Of a stretch of 64,000 nucleotides of DNA, positions 55,731 to 64,000 are shown piece after piece (the first letter of the stretch is position 1; each line of letters opens with the position of its first letter). The stretch is taken from contig NZ_PPEL01000004.1 in NCBI RefSeq assembly GCF_002899695.1, positions 1 to 64,000 on the forward strand, given 5' to 3'. This stretch comes from Rubneribacter badeniensis. GTDB lineage: Bacteria > Actinomycetota > Coriobacteriia > Coriobacteriales > Eggerthellaceae. Below the pieces are notes generated by a model. It did not search any database. It had not been told where the DNA came from and worked only from the letters and a program-made list of their open reading frames with translations. A program made the position numbers and the translations under genes.

Positions 55731-58289
55731 ATGGCGACAGCCCAGAAATCGAAGAAGAAGCCCGCTCGCAACGCCAACCGGCGCAACGTGTGGCTTTTGG
55801 TCATCACGACCCTGCTCATCATCGGGTCGGTGTTTCTGTTCACGCCTCCGCAGGAGCGGATCAACCAAGGGCTGGACATCCAAGGCGGCCTGTCGGTCGT
55901 GCTCACGGCGAAGGGAGAGGACGGGCAGGCCGTGTCCAACGAGGACATGGAGAAGTCCCGCGCCATCATCGAGAGCCGCGTGAACGCGCTCGGCGCCTCG
56001 GAGTCCGTCGTGCAGGTGCAGGGTACCGACCAGATCCTTGTGCAGCTTCCCGGCCTTACGAACACCGAGGACGCTCTCGACACCATTGGCAAGACCGGTA
56101 AACTGGAGTTTGCGCGCCTCGACTCGTTCACCGACGAGGATGTGAAGACGAAGATCGAGAATGGCCAGTACGGCGGGGAAGGAGTCTTTACCGACGAGTT
56201 CGGCAACTCGTTCCCTTCGGGCACCGAGGAGCATCTTGAAGTGGCCGAAGGCACGTACACTCCGCTCGTCACCGGCTCGAACATCACGAACGTGAGCATC
56301 GGCAAGGAGTCCGAGACGTCTGCGGACTATGCGGTGAATGTGAAGCTCGACTCCGAAGGGGCGTCTGCGTTTGCCGAGGCCACGAAGGAGCTTGCGCCGA
56401 GCAAGGGCAAGATCGTCATCATCTTGGACAACGAGGTGCAGTCCGCGCCCGCCGTGCAGTCCGAGATACCGAACGGCGAGGTGTCCATCACGGGAGGCTA
56501 CACGCTCGACGGGGCGAAGGCGCTGCAGACCGTGCTCGAGAGCGGCTCGCTTCCCGTGAGCTTCGAGTACGCGCAGAGCCAGACCGTCGGCCCCACGCTC
56601 GGCCAAGACGCCCTCGCCTCCGGCGTGCTCGTGGCGGCCATCGGGCTTGCGGTCGTGCTTTTGTACCTCCTCGTGTTCTACCGGGGCCTCGGGCTCGTCG
56701 CCGCGGCCATGATGGCCGTGTTCGGCGTGTTCTACCTGGGCCTGCTCGCCTTGCTGTCGCGTTTCGGCCTGTTCAGCCTGTCGCTTGCGGGCATTGCGGG
56801 CATCGTGCTGACCATCGGCATGGCGGCCGACGCGTCCATCCTCGTGCTCGAGCGCGTCCGCGAGGAGGTGCGCATGGGCAGAAGCGTGCGAGCGGCCTCC
56901 ATCACGGGCGTGCGCCATGGCATCAGCACCGCCATCGACGCCGATCTCGTGACGCTCGTCTCGGCGCTCACCCTGTTCTTCCTGGCCAGCGCCTCGGTGA
57001 AGGGCTTCGGCCTGACGCTCGCGCTCGGCATCGCCTGCAACGTGGTCGCGATGCTCGTGTTCATGATGCCGCTCATTCGCCTGCTCGCCCCGCGCGCCAT
57101 CGCGAAGCATCCGGGTTTCTGGGACGTCAAGGACTGCCAGGACCTCGTCGCGGCCGAACAGGCGGGGCGACTTCCGCGCAAGGTCAAGGGCCGCTTCATC
57201 AAGCGCGACATCAACTTCGTGGGCCATCGTCGGACGTTCCTCATCATCGCTGCGGTCATGATCGCGGCCGTGGCGGTCGTCGTGGGCGTGCGCGGGCTGA
57301 ACTTCGGCATCGAGTTCCAGGGCGGCACCTCGATCAACTTCCGCGCCACCGGCGACGTGGGCATCGAGGAGGTGCGCAGCGCGTTCTCCGACGCGGGCGA
57401 GCCCGATGCCGTGGTGCAGACGGCGGTGAGCGACGGGGAGCAAGGATTCCTCGTGCGCACGTCGAACACCTCTCCCGACGCGGCCACCGACGTGGCCAAC
57501 CAGGTGGCCGGACAGTTCGGCTGGTCTGCCGACTCGTTCGAGGTGTCCACCATCGGGCCCGACTGGGGCGCGAGCGTGGTCCAGTCGTCCCTCATCGCGC
57601 TTCTGGTGTCCTTCGCGCTGATCATTGCGTACATCGCCATTCGCTTCGAGTACAAGATGGGCGTCGTGGCCATCGTGGCTTTGCTCCACGACATCATCAT
57701 CGTCGTGGGCGTGTACGCGCTCGTCGGGCGCGAGGTCACGCCGAACGCCGTGGCCGCGCTGCTCACCATCTTGGGTTACTCGCTCTACGACAAGGTGGTC
57801 GTGTTCCACCGCATCAACGAGAACATGAAGGGCGACGAGGGCTCGTGCACGTTCGCGACGATGGCGAACCGCTCGGTCAACCAGGTGTTCATCCGCACGC
57901 TCAACACCTCGCTGTCCTCGCTCATCCCCGTGGTGGCCATGCTCACGTTCGGCGGCGAGACGCTGAAGGACTTCGCGTTCGCCATGGCCATCGGCCTGGT
58001 GTGCGGTGCCTACTCCACCATCTCGGTGGCCATTCCGCTCTACACCATTTGGAAGCAGCGCGAGCCGAAATACGCCAAGCTCGTGAAGAAGTACGGGCCG
58101 GAGGTGCAGCGCTGCTACCTGGGGTACCTTCCGGGCGATCCGCGCCTCAAGGAGTTCTACGCCAACGAGGGCGCTTCCGAGGAGACATGCGGGGCCGAGG
58201 GGGCGTCTGACAAGGGAGGAGCCGCTGAGAGCGGCGCGAGGCAAGCGCCGAAGTCAGCGGGCAAGAAGCGCTCTCGCAAGAAGCGATGA
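55731..58289 (+). CDS. secDF: Fused preprotein translocase subunits SecD-SecF
   Basis: This is an 852-residue membrane protein. The SecD half has GLDIQGGLSVVLTAKGEDG and ALGASESVVQVQGTDQILV, followed by six membrane segments (GMAADASILVLERVREE). The SecF half (from ~residue 490) has NFGIEFQGGTSINFRA and SLYDKVVVFHRINENMK. It uses proton flow to help secreted proteins leave the Sec channel. Many bacteria have secD and secF separate; here they are one gene. yajC, often placed before secD, is absent. ATG 55731 follows GAGGGAGAACC. Confidence 0.96.
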   Translation: MATAQKSKKKPARNANRRNVWLLVITTLLIIGSVFLFTPPQERINQGLDIQGGLSVVLTAKGEDGQAVSNEDMEKSRAIIESRVNALGASESVVQVQGTDQILVQLPGLTNTEDALDTIGKTGKLEFARLDSFTDEDVKTKIENGQYGGEGVFTDEFGNSFPSGTEEHLEVAEGTYTPLVTGSNITNVSIGKESETSADYAVNVKLDSEGASAFAEATKELAPSKGKIVIILDNEVQSAPAVQSEIPNGEVSITGGYTLDGAKALQTVLESGSLPVSFEYAQSQTVGPTLGQDALASGVLVAAIGLAVVLLYLLVFYRGLGLVAAAMMAVFGVFYLGLLALLSRFGLFSLSLAGIAGIVLTIGMAADASILVLERVREEVRMGRSVRAASITGVRHGISTAIDADLVTLVSALTLFFLASASVKGFGLTLALGIACNVVAMLVFMMPLIRLLAPRAIAKHPGFWDVKDCQDLVAAEQAGRLPRKVKGRFIKRDINFVGHRRTFLIIAAVMIAAVAVVVGVRGLNFGIEFQGGTSINFRATGDVGIEEVRSAFSDAGEPDAVVQTAVSDGEQGFLVRTSNTSPDAATDVANQVAGQFGWSADSFEVSTIGPDWGASVVQSSLIALLVSFALIIAYIAIRFEYKMGVVAIVALLHDIIIVVGVYALVGREVTPNAVAALLTILGYSLYDKVVVFHRINENMKGDEGSCTFATMANRSVNQVFIRTLNTSLSSLIPVVAMLTFGGETLKDFAFAMAIGLVCGAYSTISVAIPLYTIWKQREPKYAKLVKKYGPEVQRCYLGYLPGDPRLKEFYANEGASEETCGAEGASDKGGAAESGARQAPKSAGKKRSRKKR

Positions 58290-58301
58290 CGTGACGAAAG
58301 G

Positions 58302-58325
58302 GGCGGGCTTCGGCCCGTCTCTTTT
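58302..58325 (+). terminator. Rho-independent terminator of secDF
   Basis: GGCGGGC and GCCCGTC flank a TTCG tetraloop, followed by TCTTTT. It is 12 bp past the secDF stop. Confidence 0.82.
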
Positions 58326-58829
58326 GCGAAAGGGACGGGATCGCAGACGGGCGTGCGAGGCGTCGGATACCCGGTATGCGCTTTGAAGAAGGGTCGAGCG
58401 CCGGGTGCCGTGCGCGTCTTTGCTCGCGGGACGCCCGGTCCCTTTGCCCGTTTCTTGGCGAAAACATCTCCCGAATCCAAAGCTCCGTTCCGCATCTTCC
58501 AGGGAACCGAAGATGGGGTGGACTTGCGGCAGGTGGGCGGCGGGGCGTCTGCGATCGAAGGGTGGAAGAGGGGGCCGCGCTCGTTGCCGCGGTCGGAAGC
58601 GTCCCGATCAGGGGCGCTGCGATCGGAAACGTTCCGAAAAGAAGCCCTCTCCGAGGTCCCGCCGGTGTCAGGGCAAGCGCACATTCGCGTCGATCGATTA
58701 CATGATTGAAAGGGCCATAGACAAAAACGCGCGGTTTCTCTGGTTTTTGAAGCTATTGGGCGGTCGTCGACAATGCTTTTTCGGGGATGGTTTGGAAAAC
58801 GCCTGGTCATGATGGTGCGTCCCAAAATT
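58326..58829. other. Spacer with no supported gene
   Basis: These 504 bp lie past the secDF terminator. The region 58700-58829 is more AT-rich than its surroundings and may hold control sequence. No coding frame is supported. Confidence 0.45.
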
Positions 58830-58852
58830 ATTCTCAATTTGAAATAGAGAAT
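58830..58852. promoter_or_regulatory. AT-rich dyad of unknown role
   Basis: ATTCTC (58830-58835) and GAGAAT (58847-58852) flank CAATTTGAAAT-like bases, loosely similar to iron-regulator boxes. No gene starts next to it on either strand, so its role is unclear. Confidence 0.3.
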
Positions 58853-58966
58853 CTACGCGTTTTCGTCCAGCTGGTTTCCAGGTCGCGCTGGGAGATCAGC
58901 GACCGGAGGGGCCTCGCGTGCTCTTCCGGGCCTCCTGAACGCTCGCTGCGCAGCCGCACGCCGAGC

Positions 58967-59003
58967 GCCCGCCTCGAGCGCGGACGGCGCGCTCGAGGCG
59001 GGC
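58967..59003 (-). terminator. GC-rich hairpin after the transporter gene
   Basis: GCCCGCCTCGAGCGCG (58967-58982) pairs perfectly with CGCGCTCGAGGCGGGC (58988-59003). It lies 60 bp past the stop of the - strand YfcC-like gene. There is no T tract, so termination is inferred from position. Confidence 0.6.
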
Positions 59004-59063
59004 TTGCGGAAGGCGGTCGGGCCGCCGGATGCGAGCTTCCTTGCGGGGCGGGGCCGCTCCGCT

Positions 59064-60551
59064 CTAGATCAGCAGCATCGCGGCGGTCAGCACGACGACG
59101 CACGCGAGGGAGGTGACCACGATCACCTTCATCACGGCTTTCAGCATGGTGGCGTACTGCACCTTCGCAAGGGCGAGGCCCGCCAGCACCGCGCCGTTCA
59201 TGGGCGTGATGATGGCCACCACGCCGTGCGCCGCCACGTAGATCATCACCATGACCTCGGGCGAGAAGCCCAGGCCGTCGGAGAGCGGCCCCATGATGGG
59301 CATCGCGAGCGTGGCCATGCCCGAGCTCGACGGGATGGCGAAGGACAGCACGAAGTAGAACAGGAACGTGGCGGGCGCGAAGATGAAGGCGGGCACGCCG
59401 GCCAGGGCGTTCGCGGCGTTTTCGAGGATGAACGTGTCAAGCGCCGTCTCGCTCATGATGACGGCCACCGAGCGGGCGAGCGCGATGACGAGTGCGACGC
59501 TCACCATCTCGGCGCAGCCGCCGAGGAACGTGCCCACGATGTCCTTGCCCGACAGGCGCGCGAGGATGCCGATGACGATGGCCATGAGCAAAAACCATGC
59601 CGTGGCCTCATTGAAGTACCACGAGCCCAACGGCGTGCCGGTGAGAAACGCGCTCCACGCGCCGGAGGGGTCGTCCGCCGATCCTCCCAGCATGAACAGG
59701 TCGATGCCGAAGTTCTGCCACGGCACGAAGCCGACGATCATGACCACGAACGTGAGCGCGAACAGCACGAGCACGATCTTCTGCTTGCCCGACAGCACGG
59801 CCGAGAAGGACGGATTCTCGGCATCCTCCTCCATCTGGCCGTACTCCTTCTCGGCCTCCTCCTGCTCCTGCAGCGACATGAACGTGGAGCCCTTGTCGGC
59901 CATGACCTTCTTGGCGTAGCGCATGACGAAGAAGATGGAGATGGCTTCGGCGATGACGAACAGCACGAGCCCGAACCCGATGATGAGGCCCTGGTCGACG
60001 GCGATGCCGAGGTCGGTGAGGGCGGCGGTGGCCACGCCCACGGAGAACGGGTTCACCGTGGAGCCGATGCAGCCCGCGCCGGCACCCAAGAGCACTACGA
60101 GCGCGCCGGTGAGCGTGTCGAAGCCCGCGGCGTACATGGTGGCGGCCAAGAGGATGTAGAACGGCACCGTCTCCTCCATCATGCCGTAGGTGGAGCCGCA
60201 GATGCCGAACAGCAGCATGAGGATGGGTATGAGCACGAGCTCGCGGCCCTTGAGCGAGCGCACGAGCGTGGCCACGCCGGCGTCGAGCGCGCCGGTCTTG
60301 TTGACCATGGCCAGAAAGCCGCCCAGCACGAGCACGAACACGCACACCTGCATGGCGTCGGCGAATCCCAACACGGGCGCGGTGACCACGTCGGCGAACG
60401 TCGCGCCCGTCACTTTGCTGGTGAACAGGGACACGATCACCGTGGCGACGGCCACTGCGATGAGGCAGACCACGAGGATGATGAACGAGTCGGGCGTGCG
60501 CCGCTTCTTCTTGCGCTTCTCCGGAGCCTTGCTTGCAGTCGTCTCAGCCAT
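59064..60551 (-). CDS. YfcC-family (DcuC/AbgT-like) membrane transporter
   Basis: This is a 495-residue carrier with about a dozen membrane segments. Motifs include PFYILLAATMYAAGFD and AGAGCIGSTVNPFSVGVATA, and a C-terminal half with SFAIPSSSGMATLAMPIMGP. The N-terminal TASKAPEKRKKKRRTPDSF is a charged cytosolic tail. YfcC relatives are basic amino-acid or dicarboxylate carriers; the substrate here is unknown. It overlaps the M20 hydrolase gene by 8 bp, so transport and hydrolysis are probably linked. Confidence 0.9.
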   Translation of the reverse strand: MAETTASKAPEKRKKKRRTPDSFIILVVCLIAVAVATVIVSLFTSKVTGATFADVVTAPVLGFADAMQVCVFVLVLGGFLAMVNKTGALDAGVATLVRSLKGRELVLIPILMLLFGICGSTYGMMEETVPFYILLAATMYAAGFDTLTGALVVLLGAGAGCIGSTVNPFSVGVATAALTDLGIAVDQGLIIGFGLVLFVIAEAISIFFVMRYAKKVMADKGSTFMSLQEQEEAEKEYGQMEEDAENPSFSAVLSGKQKIVLVLFALTFVVMIVGFVPWQNFGIDLFMLGGSADDPSGAWSAFLTGTPLGSWYFNEATAWFLLMAIVIGILARLSGKDIVGTFLGGCAEMVSVALVIALARSVAVIMSETALDTFILENAANALAGVPAFIFAPATFLFYFVLSFAIPSSSGMATLAMPIMGPLSDGLGFSPEVMVMIYVAAHGVVAIITPMNGAVLAGLALAKVQYATMLKAVMKVIVVTSLACVVVLTAAMLLI

Positions 60552-61758
60552 CGATCTCTCCTTTCCCGTCTGCGCGGGCCGCAAGCCAGCGCAGAGCCAT
60601 CGTCGCGGTCATCGCCGCTCCTTCGGCGAACACGCTCTCGTCGAACACCACGCGCGCGTTGTGCACGGGGTAGCGCACGCCCTCGTCCTCGGTGCCGGTT
60701 CCCACGACGAAGTACGCGGTGGGCACGGCCTGGGAGATGACGCTCATGTCGTCGGAGCCCGAGATGGGCTTATCGAGGATCGTGACGGGGCGTCCGGTGA
60801 GCTCTTCCATGTAGCCGATCAGCTCGCGGGTGAGCGCGGGGTCGTTGTGGACGCTCGGGACGCCGCGGAGGAATTGCACCTCGACGCTGCCGCCGAAGGC
60901 CTCGGCGATGCCCTCGCACATGGCCGTCATGCGCTTCTTCAGGTGCGCGCGGGTGCCCTCGTCCACGGTGCGCAGAGTGCCGAGCATGCGCACGTCGTCG
61001 GGCACGATGTTCGCCGCCGTGCCGCCGTTCATCGCGCCGAACGTGATGACGGCCTGGTCGTTCGGATCGAGCTCGCGCGCGATGAGGTTCTGCGCGCCCT
61101 GGAAGATGTGGCATGCGATGTTGAACGGGTCGACCAGCTGGTTGGGTCGGGAGCCGTGGCCGCCCTTGCCGTGCACGACGATGTCGATGTCGTCGATGGA
61201 GGAGAAGCCGGTGCCCGGGCGCGTGGCGACTTCGCCCAGGTGAAAGTCGAACGGCATGAGGTGGATGGCCGCCGCCGCGTCGACGTGCGGATCCTCCAGC
61301 ACGCCGGCGTTGATCATGGCCTCGTTGCCGCAGATCTCGTCGGGGGCCGTACCCTCCTCGTCGGGTTGGAACATGAGCTTCACGCAGCCGTCCAGCTCAG
61401 CCTCATGCGCTTTGAGGATGCGGGCCGCGCCCAGCAGCATGGCGGTGTGCGCATCGTGGCCGCACGCGTGCATGAAGCCGTTCTGGGAGGCGAAGGGAAG
61501 TCCCGTCTCCTCGCGCAGGGGCAGCGCGTCCATGTCGGCGCGCAGCATGAAGCAGCGACCTTGCGACGGGTCGCCGATGGTGGCCACGAGGCCGCCCGGC
61601 ACGATCTCCTTCGGCTCGAGGCCGATCTCGCGCAGCCGGTCGGCGACGTAGGCGGTCGTTTGGGGCAGGTCGAATCCGATCTCGGGGTGCTCGTGCAGCC
61701 AGCGGCGGTCGGCGACGATGTCGTCTGCCAACGCCTCGGCCTCTTCCAGGATGGTCAT
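60544..61758 (-). CDS. M20-family amidohydrolase/metallopeptidase
   Basis: This 404-residue hydrolase has metal-binding motifs RADMDALP and HACGHDAH, a catalytic Glu pair (PDEEGTAPDE), a later GSDDMSV and the dimerisation-domain HGKGGHGSRP. This family cleaves N-acyl amino acids, aminobenzoyl-glutamate or similar amides. The gene leads a two-gene operon with the YfcC-like carrier and is divergent from a membrane LuxR gene, likely its regulator. It is cytosolic with no signal peptide. Confidence 0.94.
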   Translation of the reverse strand: MTILEEAEALADDIVADRRWLHEHPEIGFDLPQTTAYVADRLREIGLEPKEIVPGGLVATIGDPSQGRCFMLRADMDALPLREETGLPFASQNGFMHACGHDAHTAMLLGAARILKAHEAELDGCVKLMFQPDEEGTAPDEICGNEAMINAGVLEDPHVDAAAAIHLMPFDFHLGEVATRPGTGFSSIDDIDIVVHGKGGHGSRPNQLVDPFNIACHIFQGAQNLIARELDPNDQAVITFGAMNGGTAANIVPDDVRMLGTLRTVDEGTRAHLKKRMTAMCEGIAEAFGGSVEVQFLRGVPSVHNDPALTRELIGYMEELTGRPVTILDKPISGSDDMSVISQAVPTAYFVVGTGTEDEGVRYPVHNARVVFDESVFAEGAAMTATMALRWLAARADGKGEIDG

Positions 61759-61844
61759 GGGTATGCCTCCTTCTTCGATTCGGCGGCTGCATCAAGGCCC
61801 CGCCGTCTTCGGTCGCGCCCGCATATCGGCGCCTTCGGAGCGGT

Positions 61845-61850
61845 ACAATA
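61845..61850 (+). promoter_or_regulatory. Putative -10 box of the LuxR-type gene at 61945
   Basis: TACAAT about 95 bp before the ATG, in the region shared with the divergent M20 operon. Confidence 0.4.
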
Positions 61851-61944
61851 CGGGGATGCGGCCGATTCGAGCGTCACCCCGGCGGCGTTACGCGGGTGCG
61901 AACGGTTGGTTTTCGGCGGCGAACGGTATTGAGAAGGAGCGTGC

Positions 61945-63423
61945 ATGGATCGAGCGCGAAAAACGGAAGGGGACGCGGGGATGCGGGAACGCGGCGATGC
62001 CGACGGCGGCGGCCGGCTCGTCGACGCGCGCTGCCTGACAGCAGTGTGCGCGCTGTCGTTGTCGACCTTCGTGCAGAACGGTTACGTGTACCCCGCGTCG
62101 TCTTCGGGCGAGTCGTGGTCGCTGGTGGCGTACGGGGCGCTGTACACGCTGGCGTTCGCCTTCTGGGCGGCGCTCGCCCACAGGCGCACGCGCTGGCTGC
62201 CGGTCGCGCGCTTGTCCGTCCTCGCCGCGGCGTTGCTCGCGCTCGGCGCGATCGCGCAGATCGCCGCGCATGCCGTCGGGCTGCCATCGGCCGACCTGCT
62301 GGCGGCGTTCGCGCCGCTCGCCCTCGGCCGCTCGTGGGCCGTCGTCGTCGCCGGGCTCGCGCTGTCCTCCATCGCACCGCGCGGCGTTCCCGTCACCGTT
62401 GCGGCCGGCGTGGGGGCGTCCTACGCGGCGCTGCTCGCGCTCAAGCCGCTGATCGCTGCCGCCCCCGTCATCGTGTACGCGCTGCTGCCGATGCTCGCGC
62501 TCGCGCTCGTCGCGCGCCCGGTGGACGCTGCGCGCCGCGAACTCTCCTCCTTGTGGTCGACCTCTCCGAGCGAGCTCGCGCTCACCAACCCCTCGTCGTT
62601 TCCCAGTCCCGGCAACCGGCTGTTCGCCTGCATCGCGCTGTTCGAGGTGGCCTTCGGCTTCTCCATCCAGTTCGGCGCGGACGCCGCGGCGTGGCAGCAG
62701 GACGTCGCGGCGCTGGTCGCGCTCGCGCTCGTGGCGGCATGGTGCGCGCGCACGCGCCTCCACTCGCGCGAGGACGCGCTGTTCTATCTGTCCGGTCTGC
62801 TCGTGGTGTTCGGGTTCTTCGCCTCCTCGGCGTCCACCGCGTTCGTCTCGGGCGTCTCCCAGGGGGCGCTTTCGGTGGGCGCCCAGACGTTCAGCGTGCT
62901 CACCTGGGCGACGCTTGCCATCATCGCCGCGCGCAACCCCGCGGGCGGCATCACGGCGCTCGCGACGGGGTTCTGCGCTTCGAACGTCGGTGCCACCGCG
63001 GGCGTAGCGCTCGGAGGGTTTCCCGTCGGCGCGCAGGACGCCGCGCTCGCCGACGCGCGGCTGCTCGCGCTCGCGCTCGTGGCCGTGGCGCTTGTGGCCT
63101 ACGTGTGGATCGGTCTTCGGGGGTTCAGCTTTTCCGACGCCATACAGGGCGTCCTTCCCGTCGAGGTCGTGGCCGCCCCCGCCCCCGAGGCCGCCATCGA
63201 AGCCCGCTGCGCGCACCTGGCGGCCGCCCACGGCCTCACCGAGCGCGAAGGCGAGGTGTTCGCGCTGCTGGCGCGCGGGCGCAACGGCGCGTTCATCCAG
63301 GAGGAGTGCCGCGTGACGCGCAACACCGCCAAGACGCACATACGCCATATCTACCAGAAGCTGAACGTGCACACGCAGCAGGAGCTCATCGACCTGGTGG
63401 AGGCCGACCGCTCCGCCGGTTAA
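61945..63423 (+). CDS. Membrane-bound LuxR-family transcriptional regulator
   Basis: This 492-residue protein has about a dozen hydrophobic segments over residues 35-395. A C-terminal LuxR HTH follows (LTEREGEVFALLARGRNGAF, then RVTRNTAKTHIRHIYQKLNVH). ATG 61945 has GAAGGAG upstream. It is divergent from the M20/YfcC operon, which is its most likely target. Confidence 0.92.
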   Translation: MDRARKTEGDAGMRERGDADGGGRLVDARCLTAVCALSLSTFVQNGYVYPASSSGESWSLVAYGALYTLAFAFWAALAHRRTRWLPVARLSVLAAALLALGAIAQIAAHAVGLPSADLLAAFAPLALGRSWAVVVAGLALSSIAPRGVPVTVAAGVGASYAALLALKPLIAAAPVIVYALLPMLALALVARPVDAARRELSSLWSTSPSELALTNPSSFPSPGNRLFACIALFEVAFGFSIQFGADAAAWQQDVAALVALALVAAWCARTRLHSREDALFYLSGLLVVFGFFASSASTAFVSGVSQGALSVGAQTFSVLTWATLAIIAARNPAGGITALATGFCASNVGATAGVALGGFPVGAQDAALADARLLALALVAVALVAYVWIGLRGFSFSDAIQGVLPVEVVAAPAPEAAIEARCAHLAAAHGLTEREGEVFALLARGRNGAFIQEECRVTRNTAKTHIRHIYQKLNVHTQQELIDLVEADRSAG

Positions 63424-63576
63424 CGCTTTTGCCGTTGCGGCTGCGTTTCGCGCCGTTGTCGAAGATGGGCTGGAAATGGGCGGTTCGTGCCGAAGGGCGG
63501 GTGCCCGCGCGCGGCGGCGAGCGGGTGTGGTACGCTGTGGGACGTCGATGACACGCCGAAGGTAAGGAGCCGAGCC

Positions 63577-63900
63577 ATGCGCGAAGGAAGCGCCCCCAAT
63601 TTCTGCCCGCCGGTCGAGGAGGGCATCACCCTCGTGCTTGAAGACGAGGCGGGCGAGCAGACGGAGCTCGAGTTCCTCGGCCTCGTCCTTCACAACGACC
63701 GCCGCTACGGGTTCTTCTTCCCGGTGACCGACGAGGCGCCTGCGGGCTCGTCGGGGGAGGTCGTGCTGCTCGAGGTCACCGAACTTGACGAGGAGGGGCA
63801 GCCTGCCGCGTTCGAGCTGGTCGAAGACGAGGGGATCGCAGCCGAGGTGTACGACGATTTCCGGATCGCGACGAAGGATCTCTACGACTTCGCCGACTGA
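63577..63900 (+). CDS. DUF1292-domain protein
   Basis: This 107-residue acidic protein reads EEGITLVLEDEAGEQTELEF, RRYGFFFPVTDEA and VVLLEVTELDEEGQPAAFEL, the DUF1292 pattern. The function of this small cytosolic family is unknown. ATG 63577 follows AAGGAG. It is transcribed independently of the upstream LuxR gene. Confidence 0.9.
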   Translation: MREGSAPNFCPPVEEGITLVLEDEAGEQTELEFLGLVLHNDRRYGFFFPVTDEAPAGSSGEVVLLEVTELDEEGQPAAFELVEDEGIAAEVYDDFRIATKDLYDFAD

Positions 63901-63950
63901 CGTCGCGTTTCGATCAGGGCGCGCAGGTCGCGCAAGCGCGCACGGGGGAC

Positions 63951-64000
63951 CGTGACAGGGGGGCGGGGATAATGTCACGCTCACGAATGTTTTGCGAAGT
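63951..64000. repeat. Second copy of the GTGACAGGGGG hairpin repeat, truncated by the window end
   Basis: CGTGACAGGGGGGCGGGGAT, then AATGTCACGCTCACG and the same loop start as at 55473-55574. It differs from the first copy at one internal base (G for A). The right arm lies beyond the window. Confidence 0.8.

Overview
The window is high-GC DNA from an actinobacterium that looks like a member of the Eggerthellaceae (Coriobacteriia), close to Eggerthella. This is inferred from gene content rather than a database match. The signs are four LuxR-type regulators with multi-pass membrane N-termini, several Tat-exported flavin or Fe-S reductases, a SecD-SecF fusion, LAxTG-type wall-sorting motifs, and a yebC-ruvCAB / queA-tgt-secDF housekeeping backbone.

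Left part (1-18.2 kb). A partial gene tail and an AAA/DUF4143 ATPase (351-1634, -) lie beside a repeat-rich 0.8 kb spacer. Next comes a + strand cluster: a substrate-binding protein whose signal peptide is out of frame, an ABC permease, an ABC ATPase, a Crp/Fnr regulator fused to a DUF1858-like domain, and a 1415-residue 2-hydroxyacyl-CoA dehydratase activase-type protein. The activase gene carries two parS-like palindromes (TGTTTCACGTGAAACA) inside its reading frame. A 2431-residue surface adhesin (VWA-like head, SpaA/Cna-B and FctA-like repeats, wall-sorting tail) occupies the opposite strand.

Middle part (18.4-36.4 kb). moaA and moaC (molybdenum cofactor), a Tat-exported sortase-anchored metallophosphoesterase, an A-type flavodiiron protein, a YegS-like lipid kinase, a second DUF4143 ATPase with its own repeat array, a serA-like dehydrogenase and bacterioferritin. 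A membrane LuxR gene follows, then hypA - Tat Fe-S protein - hypB, and an SPL-like radical SAM gene. Two related AT-rich MITE-like elements and a 14-copy heptanucleotide repeat lie in the spacers here.

Right part (36.6-64 kb). The housekeeping order yebC, ruvC-ruvA-ruvB, queA, queH, tgt, secDF is retained. Accessory cassettes split it: an old-yellow-enzyme-type flavoprotein with a divergent LuxR gene, a LuxR gene followed by a FAD reductase, cspA, and small genes of unknown function. ruvC has a good LexA box upstream but no ATG, GTG or TTG start before its catalytic aspartate. The right end has a YfcC-like transporter and an M20 amidohydrolase operon divergent from a fourth membrane LuxR gene, then a DUF1292 protein.

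The genes point to an anaerobe with an elaborate exported redox-protein set (flavoproteins, Fe-S proteins, Moco synthesis), oxygen defence (flavodiiron protein, bacterioferritin) and many membrane-bound LuxR regulators next to the reductases they may control. No tRNA, rRNA, CRISPR array or intact transposase was seen.
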